Assembly: GCF_013141865.1 (NCBI RefSeq)
Contig: NZ_RCST01000001.1
Coordinates: 1,922,001 to 1,986,000 of the forward strand
Direction: 5' to 3'
Origin: Methylomonas sp. ZR1
GTDB taxonomy: Bacteria > Pseudomonadota > Gammaproteobacteria > Methylococcales > Methylomonadaceae
DNA length: 64,000 nt
A model generated the notes under the pieces. That model saw only the letters and a list, made by a program, of their open reading frames with translations. It was not told the origin of the DNA and made no database searches. The position numbers and the translations under genes were made by a program. Below, in pieces: positions 1 through 6,625 of the stretch. Position 1 is the first letter of the stretch. The number at the start of each line of letters is the position of its first letter.

Positions 1-125
1 TGCACTTCCTGAATTTTGGTTTCCACATCATTCATTAACTCTTCGAAATCAAATTCGCTTTCGGCAATCACCGCGCTGCTGCTGAGAACCAACCCAATTC
101 CGAAAAGATAAATCGTCTTTCGCAT
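1..125 (-). CDS. Secreted protein of unknown function (partial, N-terminus only)
   Basis: Reading the minus strand from an ATG at 125-123 gives 41 codons without a stop before the window edge. The peptide starts MRKTIYLFGIGLVLSSS and runs through AVIAESEFDFEELMND. This is a standard Sec signal peptide: a positively charged n-region, a hydrophobic core, and a likely cleavage after VIA. The mature part begins acidic. The upstream AGGG (minus strand, about 10 nt before ATG) is a modest ribosome binding site. The gene lies downstream of, and in the same direction as, the DUF1501 operon, but 353 bases separate them, so co-transcription is uncertain. Too little is visible to name a family. Confidence 0.6.
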   Translation of the reverse strand, partial: MRKTIYLFGIGLVLSSSAVIAESEFDFEELMNDVETKIQEV

Positions 126-478
126 ATCGTTAACCCTGTCGCGGCATTACCCGCCTTATTAAATAATGTTCTCGGAACATCTCTAAAATTCCCTCTTCGC
201 CAAACAGGACTCAAACGACCCACTGTCACCCAAGGCCCCCACAAAGGCCCGGCTGCGCGTATTACCGGGAGATAACCGGCCTGCCGTCCATTGGCCCCAG
301 CCTCCTTGCCGGGATAAACGCTCACCTGACAGCGTCGTCCTAACCCCCTGTTTGATAAAGAAGGAATTTCAGAGATGTCCACATTGGTTCAAATTCGCCT
401 TACCTCGGCCAATAGCCGGCTCGGCGAATCGCTTACCCGAAAGCGCCAAGCCTTCGGGTAGGCTGTTAAAGCTCAACC
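126..478. other. Intergenic stretch with a 15-bp palindrome and a hairpin
   Basis: I see no convincing gene here; an open minus-strand frame over most of it has no ribosome binding site or recognisable protein. A perfect 15-bp palindrome, ATGTTCTCGGAACAT, sits at 166-180, about 40 bases before the start of the partial gene, where an operator could lie. An inverted repeat (TACCCGAA at 434-441, TTCGGGTA at 453-460) lies just after the DUF1501 stop codon on the minus strand. It could be a terminator or mRNA-stabilising hairpin, but it lacks a T tract. Confidence 0.4.
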
Positions 479-1942
479 TTAAGCAATCAGTTCCTTGATC
501 ACTTTGCCGTACACCACGGTTGGACGTTCCGAACGGCCTTGATACTTGTAAATCAGCTTCAAGTGATCCAGACCCAACTGGTTCAACACCGTGGCGTGCA
601 AGTCGTAGGTATCGACTTCGGTACCTTTGATAGCTTGTACGCCCAGCTCGTCGGTGCCGCCATGGGTATAACCGGCTTTGACGCCGCCGCCTGCCATCCA
701 TTGGGTATAGCCCCAAGGATTGTGGTCGCGGCCGTCGCCGGATTCGCTCCAAGGGGTACGACCAAACTCGGAAGTCCAGACCACCAGGGTTTCATCCAGC
801 AAACCTTTGGCTTTCAAATCTTTCAACAAGCCGGCGATCGGTTTGTCGATAATTTTTGAATGCTTGCTGTGGTTGTCTTCGATGTTTTGGTGCGCGTCCC
901 AATCGCGGCTGTCGCCTTTGATGTCGGTCGGGCCGGATACGACTTGCACGAAACGCACACCGCGTTCGGTCAAGCGTCTGGCACGCAACAACAACTCGCC
1001 GTATGGGCGGGTGATTTCATCGTTCAAGCCATACAGCGCTTTAGTCGCGTCGGATTCCTTACTAAAGTCAACCGCTTCCGGTGCGGTTTCCTGCATGCGG
1101 TAAGCCAGCTCGTAAGATTCGGTGCGGGCTTGCAGTTCGCTATCGGTTGGATAGTTGGCCGCATGTTGTTGATTAATCTGTTTCAACAAGTCCAGCGCAT
1201 GGCGTTTTTCCGCGTTAGCCAGATATTCCGGGTTGTTCAAATGCAGAATCGGCGAATTACCGGGACGGAACGGCGTACCTTGATAAACCGCGGGTAAAAA
1301 GCCGGATTCCCAGTTGGTCACACCGCCGCGCGGTTCGCGTTTGTCGTTATACAACACCACGTAGGCCGGCAGATTCGGGTTCGCCGAACCCAAAGCATAT
1401 TGCACCCAAGCGCCCAGTGTTGGCCGGCCGGGGTTCAAGCCGCCGGTGTTCAACTTCATGATGGAAATATCGTGGGTCGCACCAACAGTCACACTGGATT
1501 TAATAAATGCCAGGTCGTCGGCATGTTCCGCCAGATTGGGCAGCCAGTCAGAAAACCAGGCGCCGCTTTGACCGTGCTGTTTCCAGTCGCGTTTGGTGGC
1601 GATCAATTTAGTGATACCGCCTTGAGTACTGGTTTTGATGCCTTGCAAAAACGAAGCGGGAATACCGGTACCGGCTTGTTTGACCAACTGCGGTTTGTAG
1701 TCGTACAAATCCAGCGTGCTGGGGGCACCGGACATGTGCAGCCAGATGACGGTTTTGGCTTTAGGCGCAAAATGCGGCGCTTTCGGCGCTAAAGGATTGG
1801 CGCCGGCCAAGGCTTGCAGGGCTGGGTCGTCCGCCAGAGCAGTGGCAATGACGCCACCACCGGGCAGAAAGCCGCTGACGGCCAAGCCACCTAAGCCATA
1901 GCCGGTTTTTATTAAAAAATCGCGACGTGATTTGTTGTTCAT
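479..1942 (-). CDS. DUF1501 family protein, Tat-exported
   Basis: A 487-residue protein of the DUF1501 family, which belongs to the alkaline phosphatase/sulfatase-like fold; the substrate is unknown. Residues 5-14 (SRRDFLIKTG) form a twin-arginine signal, followed by a hydrophobic segment to about residue 36, so it should be folded and cofactored before export by Tat to the periplasm. Family-typical stretches are KTVIWLHMSGAPS near residue 63, the GGVTNWESG region, WDAHQNIEDNHSKHS and the C-terminal TSEFGRTPWSESGDGRDHNP. It is the third gene of a minus-strand run (rhodanese-like, DUF1549/DUF1553, DUF1501). DUF1501 and DUF1549/DUF1553 proteins pair widely in Planctomycetes and Verrucomicrobia; here they sit in a gammaproteobacterial context. 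The start is supported by AGAGG upstream. The family call is firm; the function is unknown. Confidence 0.9.
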   Translation of the reverse strand: MNNKSRRDFLIKTGYGLGGLAVSGFLPGGGVIATALADDPALQALAGANPLAPKAPHFAPKAKTVIWLHMSGAPSTLDLYDYKPQLVKQAGTGIPASFLQGIKTSTQGGITKLIATKRDWKQHGQSGAWFSDWLPNLAEHADDLAFIKSSVTVGATHDISIMKLNTGGLNPGRPTLGAWVQYALGSANPNLPAYVVLYNDKREPRGGVTNWESGFLPAVYQGTPFRPGNSPILHLNNPEYLANAEKRHALDLLKQINQQHAANYPTDSELQARTESYELAYRMQETAPEAVDFSKESDATKALYGLNDEITRPYGELLLRARRLTERGVRFVQVVSGPTDIKGDSRDWDAHQNIEDNHSKHSKIIDKPIAGLLKDLKAKGLLDETLVVWTSEFGRTPWSESGDGRDHNPWGYTQWMAGGGVKAGYTHGGTDELGVQAIKGTEVDTYDLHATVLNQLGLDHLKLIYKYQGRSERPTVVYGKVIKELIA

Positions 1943-2046
1943 TATCTAAACCTCTTGAATAGTATTTTGTGTCGGCAACTGCTTCGGGTCCGGTAAGGCG
2001 CCTACCGATTTGGCAAACGCCCACTTAAACCGAGTCGTATGTATCG

Positions 2047-4383
2047 TTAAAACCGGTAGATGAACTCGTTGGAGTTGGCTACCACGTGGACCAAATCCAC
2101 GAATGCAGCGGCTCTCACAGGGTCACCCAGCGGCTTGTCCTTAACGCCGGCCGGTACGTTCACTTCAAATTTGCCATCCGCCGCCTTAGCGCGAATGATG
2201 GCTTCCTGTTCATTCAAGAAGGCCTGCAACGACTCTTTCTCATCGTCCTTCGGTTGCCGTGCAAACAAGATTTGATACAGTCTGCTGATGCGATCTTCTT
2301 CGTCTTCACCCGCTTCGTTGATCACCCGACCAGCCAAGGATTTAGACCAGTCGAATATCAGCTCGCTGTTGTACAGAGTCAGGGCTTGCAACGGCGTGGT
2401 GGTAACCTCGCGTTTGCTGTGCGCTTCCTGCGGCGACGCCATGTTGAAGGAGTCCAGGATCGGATACGGAATACTGCGCCGGGTAAAGATGTACAAACTG
2501 CGACGGTTCTGATCGTGCACATCCTTGGAGGTTTTCCAGGCCGGATCGCCTTGGAAGTTACCGCTGGCGGTGTTAATCGCTTTGGGCAACGGCGGGTACA
2601 CGCTAGGTCCACCTACTTTTTCTTCCAATTTGCCAGCAGCGGCTAACAAGGAATCCCTGACCTGCTCCGCTTCCAAACGTTGGCGCGGAAACACTGCCAG
2701 CCATTGGTTTTCGCCGTCGGCTTTGGCCACATCTTCGCGGTAATCCGAGGATTGGCGATAAACGCTGGACAACAGTATCTCGCGGTGCAGTTTTTTCACG
2801 CTCCAGCCGTCGTTGACGAATTTAGAGGCCAGGTAATCCAGCAACTCGGGATGCGTCGGTTTTTGACCGGCTTTACCGAAATCGCTGACGGTGGTCACGA
2901 TACCTTTACCGAAATATTGATCCCAAATCCGGTTGGTAAATACCCGAGCGGTCAAAGGATTGGTCGGGCTGGTAATCCATTTAGCCAGCGCTGAACGGCG
3001 ACCGGATGAAAACGGCAACGGTTTGATGTCCGGTTTTTCGTCGGTAATCGCTTCCGGGAAAGCCGGTTGCACTTCTTCCAATGGTTTTTCGTGATCGCCC
3101 ACCGCAAACACATAGCTAGGCGGCGCATCCGGATGGCCCAGTTCGGTCATCGCCGAAATGGTATTGGAAGACGTGGTAGGTTTCAGATCGTTGAATTTTT
3201 TAAGTTCTTTATCCAGTTTTTCCAACTCGGCCCATTGCTCGGCAATCTTTGGATCGCGCGTTTTAGCATCGGTACTTTCGCCTTTTTCCCGGAAATACGA
3301 TTCCAAACTGCCTTCGTCGGTCACATTAGCCAAACGATGGTTAACCCAACGGTCGCGAGCGTTCCATTGCTCTTTAGGCTTGAAGATCGCTTCCCGCGAG
3401 TCGGTCAAATAACGTTCCTTGTGATATTTAAGTGCCTCTTCCCTATGCGTATCGATAATGGCTTTTTTCTTAGCGCGAATCTCTTTAGTCGCCTCTTCCC
3501 ATTTGGCGTACTGTTGTTCGTAGGCTTTTTCCACCTCACCTTTCTTCGCAGGGATATTGTCTACCGGCGCGATGTTGGCAAAGAACGACTGTAGCGAGAA
3601 ATAATCTTTCTGACTGATCTTGTCGAACTTGTGGTTATGGCACCGCGCGCACTCCACGGTTTGACCCAGCACTACCTTGCCCACGGTATCGGTAATATCC
3701 GTGGTGATTTGGTATTTGCGTTGCACCAAGTCGCGGGAGTTGCTGTTGTCCGGGAATTGCGCCATGAAGCCGGTGGCCACCAAGGCTTGTTCGTCGCCCG
3801 GCCACAATTCGTCGCCGGCCAATTGTTCCTGAATAAATCTGCTGTATGGCTTGTCCTGATTAAATGAATTGATCACGTAATCGCGGTAACGCCACATGTT
3901 CAAGCGGTCGTTATCGTTTTGAAAACCGGTACTGTCGGCATAACGCGCCAAATCCAGCCATTTACGCCCTTGGCGCTCGCCGTATTTCGGCGAAGCCAAC
4001 AAACGGTCCGCCAATTTTTCGTAGGCATCAGGCGATTTATCATTAACAAACGAATCGACTTCTTCCGGGGTGGGAATGACACCCCACACATCCAGCGTAG
4101 CCCGGCGGATGAACGACGCCCGGTCGGTATCCTGTGAGGGCTTGATACCTTTCGCTTCCAGCGGTGCCAACACAAACGCATCAATAGGGGTTCTGACCCA
4201 ATCTTTCTGCTGTACCTCAGGCACGGCAGGCGCCTTAACCGGTTGATATGACCAGAGTTTGGATTTGGACTGTCCGGCTGGAGCAGCGGCTTCGGTGGCC
4301 GGTTTTTCTTCGGCGGCCTGAGCAGCGTCGGAGAGCGCAAGTGCCAGCCCCCAGACCACCGCGCAATATAGTTTTATTTTCAT
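2047..4383 (-). CDS. DUF1549 and DUF1553 domain secreted protein with a CxxCH site
   Basis: A 778-residue protein with a Sec signal peptide (residues 1-23, cleavage near AQA). The N-terminal half carries DUF1549 (PSCyt2): WVRTPIDAFVLAPLEAKG at about 62-79, RRATLDVWGVIPTPEEV at about 93-109 and KWLDLARYADSTGF at about 141-154. CARCHNH at 245-251 is a CxxCH motif that could bind haem c. A charged, coiled-coil-like segment fills about 285-400. The C-terminal half is DUF1553 (PSD1): FTNRIWDQYFGKGIV, PTHPELLDYLASKF, PRQRLEAEQVRDSLL and TPLQALTLYNSE. The N-terminal PSCyt1 haem domain found in many planctomycete homologues is absent. The gene lies 66 bases after the rhodanese-like gene and 104 before the DUF1501 gene, so the three are probably one operon. 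The role is unknown; association with the Tat-exported DUF1501 protein is likely from family pairing. Confidence 0.9.
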   Translation of the reverse strand: MKIKLYCAVVWGLALALSDAAQAAEEKPATEAAAPAGQSKSKLWSYQPVKAPAVPEVQQKDWVRTPIDAFVLAPLEAKGIKPSQDTDRASFIRRATLDVWGVIPTPEEVDSFVNDKSPDAYEKLADRLLASPKYGERQGRKWLDLARYADSTGFQNDNDRLNMWRYRDYVINSFNQDKPYSRFIQEQLAGDELWPGDEQALVATGFMAQFPDNSNSRDLVQRKYQITTDITDTVGKVVLGQTVECARCHNHKFDKISQKDYFSLQSFFANIAPVDNIPAKKGEVEKAYEQQYAKWEEATKEIRAKKKAIIDTHREEALKYHKERYLTDSREAIFKPKEQWNARDRWVNHRLANVTDEGSLESYFREKGESTDAKTRDPKIAEQWAELEKLDKELKKFNDLKPTTSSNTISAMTELGHPDAPPSYVFAVGDHEKPLEEVQPAFPEAITDEKPDIKPLPFSSGRRSALAKWITSPTNPLTARVFTNRIWDQYFGKGIVTTVSDFGKAGQKPTHPELLDYLASKFVNDGWSVKKLHREILLSSVYRQSSDYREDVAKADGENQWLAVFPRQRLEAEQVRDSLLAAAGKLEEKVGGPSVYPPLPKAINTASGNFQGDPAWKTSKDVHDQNRRSLYIFTRRSIPYPILDSFNMASPQEAHSKREVTTTPLQALTLYNSELIFDWSKSLAGRVINEAGEDEEDRISRLYQILFARQPKDDEKESLQAFLNEQEAIIRAKAADGKFEVNVPAGVKDKPLGDPVRAAAFVDLVHVVANSNEFIYRF

Positions 4384-4449
4384 TGAATTCCTCCAAAATG
4401 ACAGCTTGATGGAACGAAGCCGGGGCTTAAACCCAACCTCATTCGGAAA

Positions 4450-4956
4450 TTAACCTTTATGCTTATGGCCTTTTCTGTGCTCTTGCTCTTTGGCATGCTC
4501 TTCGGGCTTAGGCGCAGGCGGGACGATTTTGGTAATCTTGCCGCCCTCTTCTTCATAGTTTTGCGAACCTATCGCGCCTACTACTTTGAAACCCTTTTCA
4601 GCCAGCAAATCGGCAGACTTACCGGCACGGCCGGCGTGATTGGACACGGTGACTATGGAGCGTTCTTTAGGGATAAACGGCAAAGCCTTATCCAGTTCAT
4701 CGATCTGTACGTTCAAATAGACGGGAAAGGTACCGATCTTGCTGATCTCATCAGGACGGCGTACATCGATAAACAATACTTGCTCAGGCTTGGCGAGTAA
4801 GGCATCGATTTCCGCGCGATTCAATTTTGGGGTTTTATAGGTATAAGGCCGCGCGGCCGGCGCCTCGGTTTTTTTACCGGCGTCCGCGTCAGCGGCAAAC
4901 GCTACCGGAGCCGCCAAGATCAGAGCCAAAAGAGCCGCTGTGGTCGTGTTTTTCAT
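4450..4956 (-). CDS. Periplasmic rhodanese-like protein without catalytic cysteine
   Basis: A 168-residue protein with a signal peptide (residues 1-21) and one rhodanese fold: VLFIDVRRPDE (60-70) is the first CH2-type motif, and IVTVSNHAGRAGKSADLLAE (101-120) is the active-site loop region. In active rhodaneses this loop starts with the persulfide-forming cysteine. Here serine 105 occupies that place, and the whole protein contains no cysteine, so classical sulfurtransferase chemistry is not possible. The C-terminus is rich in His, Lys and Glu (HAKEQEHRKGHKHKG) and could bind metal. It is the first gene of a three-gene operon and has a strong sigma-54 promoter match 75 bases upstream. It could be a binding or scaffold protein; the true role is unknown. 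Confidence 0.85.
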   Translation of the reverse strand: MKNTTTAALLALILAAPVAFAADADAGKKTEAPAARPYTYKTPKLNRAEIDALLAKPEQVLFIDVRRPDEISKIGTFPVYLNVQIDELDKALPFIPKERSIVTVSNHAGRAGKSADLLAEKGFKVVGAIGSQNYEEEGGKITKIVPPAPKPEEHAKEQEHRKGHKHKG

Positions 4957-5030
4957 TGCTATGTCTTCCTGTTATTAGTTGCTAACTGCACGGTTTATCG
5001 CGCTTGAATAAGGTTCCTCATTTGGTAAAA

Positions 5031-5046
5031 AGCAACTAGCATGCCA
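5031..5046 (-). promoter_or_regulatory. Sigma-54 promoter of rhodanese-like/DUF1549/DUF1501 operon
   Basis: The minus strand reads TGGCATGCTAGTTGCT. Against the consensus TGGCACG-N4-TTGCW this differs at one position only. It lies 75 bases before the ATG of the rhodanese-like gene, and no comparable -35/-10 pair stands out. Confidence 0.75.
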
Positions 5047-5176
5047 CTCGAAAAATATCCGCCATAAAAAACCATCACCAGCTTGTTAATCATTGATTTA
5101 ACACGTGATATTTATTTCAAACCACTCTCGATAATGCTTGATAAATCCCTGAACACCCAAGCACAGCCCAAGCAAC

Positions 5177-5224
5177 TGGTGGAAATTCAGCAGGGTCGCA
5201 ACATGCCCTGTTGCTGGGCTAGCA
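5177..5224. promoter_or_regulatory. Paired upstream activator sites, 32 bp apart
   Basis: Two 16-bp sites, TGGTGGAAATTCAGCA (5177-5192) and TGTTGCTGGGCTAGCA (5209-5224), each fit TGYTG-N6-CARCA with one mismatch, and their starts are exactly 32 bp apart. They lie about 130 bp upstream of the sigma-54 promoter at 5031-5046, a normal distance for enhancer binding. Confidence 0.55.
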
Positions 5225-5269
5225 CCACACCAACCGTTGAATGATCCGGCCGGATTGATCCTTGGCGCG

Positions 5270-5317
5270 CCGTTCGGGCTGAGCTCGTCGCAGCCTGAAG
5301 CGCTTGGCGCTTCGACA
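5270..5317. repeat. REP-type dispersed repeat
   Basis: The segment begins CCGTTCGGGCTGAGC and carries the short hairpin GAAGCGC-TTG-GCGCTTC at 5297-5313. It resembles the sequence near 25.3 kb and the well-known intergenic REP family whose core reads GTTCGGGCTGAGCCTGTCGA. Confidence 0.5.
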
Positions 5318-5468
5318 ATACTGTCAACGGCGGAAAAACGAGCGGTATTTACGGTTGACGTTAATAAAGTTGCTTGGGTCTATAAGAAAGGAGACGTACA
5401 GATAGGCCAAGCAGGAACGCTGTAACTTCACGACCTTCGGCACTAAGAGCCGAGCCAATACGCCGGAC

Positions 5469-5504
5469 AAAAAAAAACGGGCTAAGGATCAATCCTTGCC
5501 CGTT
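5469..5504 (-). terminator. Rho-independent terminator of TonB/SMP-30 operon
   Basis: The outer arms AACGGGC (5476-5482) and GCCCGTT (5498-5504) enclose the inner arms AAGGAT/ATCCTT. The run of nine A on the plus strand (5469-5477) is a T tract on the minus strand. It lies about 90 bases after the stop codon of the SMP-30 gene. Confidence 0.85.
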
Positions 5505-5591
5505 AGAGGTTCTCACCACGAGAGCTTGATGAAATGCTTGGGGCCCTTAAGTCCCGTTTTAAGGGCTGTTTGAGATACTCCGTCAAATCGG

Positions 5592-6551
5592 CTATTTCGG
5601 CCGACTGCTAATACCTGCCGAGAGCAGCGGAATTTTGTAAGCCGCGCCGCGACCGACGACATACAGGGTTTTCTTGTCCACACCCGCAAAGGCCAGGTTC
5701 TGCGGCTTTTTGGGTAATGGAATCACGCCCAGGCTCTCACCTTTAGCGCTGATGATTTCTACACCGGCGTTGGAAGCAACATACAACCGGCCTTCATCGT
5801 CCAATGCAATACCGTCGGCACCGCTGGACCACGTGCCGTCTTCGCCTTTTTTCCAACCCTCCAGTTTGGCGAAATTGCGCCGATTCTGAATCGAACCGTC
5901 CGCAGCAATATCGTAAGCCAGGATGTGTTCGCCTTGGGTATTGGCGACGTACAAGACTTTTTCGTCCTTGCTTAATTGAATACCGTTGGGCCGTTCAATG
6001 TCGGTCGCCAATTGTTTAAGCTCGCCGCCGGGTGAAATATAAAACACGCCGGGATGCGACGGCGGCGGATTGGGATTGTCCTTGCTCGGCCGGGTGCCGC
6101 TATCGGTAAAGTAGATACCGCCATTGCTGGCGCGCACTAAATCGTTAGGACGTTGAAATGCGGTGCCTTGATAGTTTTCGGCCAAGGTATTTTTCTTGTT
6201 GGCCGGATAGACTACGCCGACCTTGGTTTTGACGGTTTGTACCGCGACGATGTCACCGTCGGGCGTTAACGCCAGGCCGTTGGCGCCGTTGGAATTTTCC
6301 AGAAACGTCGAGACTTTATCGTCCGTGCCGATCCGTATGATTTTGTTGGCTTGGGTTTCGGTGAACAATAAACTGCCGTCACTATAACCAATAGGTCCCT
6401 CGGTCCCGTTAAAGCCGTCTTTGATCAGCTCGGCTACCACACCGCCGGCGGCGACGCCGGGAATTGCCGGGGTAACCGGGTCGTCGGCGCTGGCCGCCGC
6501 CGCATAAATCAACGCGCTAAATCCCAGTAAATAGAAGTGTTTAGATAACAT
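5592..6551 (-). CDS. Secreted SMP-30/gluconolactonase-family beta-propeller
   Basis: A 319-residue protein with a signal peptide (about residues 1-22) and a six-bladed SMP-30/LRE-type propeller. Family landmarks are GFNGTEGPIGYSDGSLLFTET, NGANGLALTPDGDIVAVQT, FQRPNDLVRASNGGIYFTDSG, ERPNGIQLSKDEKVLYVANT and GADGIALDDEGRLYVAS. The acidic residues in the EGP, PND and GADGIALDD segments match the divalent-metal and active-site positions of gluconolactonases, so lactone hydrolysis is possible, but the family is functionally broad. It starts 74 bases after the stop of the upstream TonB receptor and is followed by a strong terminator, so it is the last gene of a two-gene sigma-54-controlled operon. 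Processing of the product imported by that receptor is a fair guess. Confidence 0.88.
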   Translation of the reverse strand: MLSKHFYLLGFSALIYAAAASADDPVTPAIPGVAAGGVVAELIKDGFNGTEGPIGYSDGSLLFTETQANKIIRIGTDDKVSTFLENSNGANGLALTPDGDIVAVQTVKTKVGVVYPANKKNTLAENYQGTAFQRPNDLVRASNGGIYFTDSGTRPSKDNPNPPPSHPGVFYISPGGELKQLATDIERPNGIQLSKDEKVLYVANTQGEHILAYDIAADGSIQNRRNFAKLEGWKKGEDGTWSSGADGIALDDEGRLYVASNAGVEIISAKGESLGVIPLPKKPQNLAFAGVDKKTLYVVGRGAAYKIPLLSAGISSRPK

Positions 6552-6625
6552 CAGTATTTCCTTTGCAAATGTTTCGATAAATCAGTTTGCCGGACGGCAT
6601 TCTGGCCGTCCGGCGCGTGTAACAA

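Larger units (their letters stand above)
4957..5591. other. 635-base regulatory intergenic region
   Basis: No gene is supported here. From left to right it holds the sigma-54 promoter of the rhodanese-like operon (5031-5046, minus), a pair of activator-like sites (5177-5224), a REP-type repeat (about 5270-5317) and the terminator of the TonB/SMP-30 operon (5469-5504, minus). The short plus-strand reading frame across the REP gives a peptide with the PFGLSSSQP-like signature typical of translated REP repeats, not a protein. Confidence 0.7.

Noticed and set aside
68..382. 104-codon minus-strand open frame between the left-edge gene and the DUF1501 gene
   Set aside because: It overlaps the signal-peptide gene at 1-125 in another frame and has no domain or ribosome binding site.
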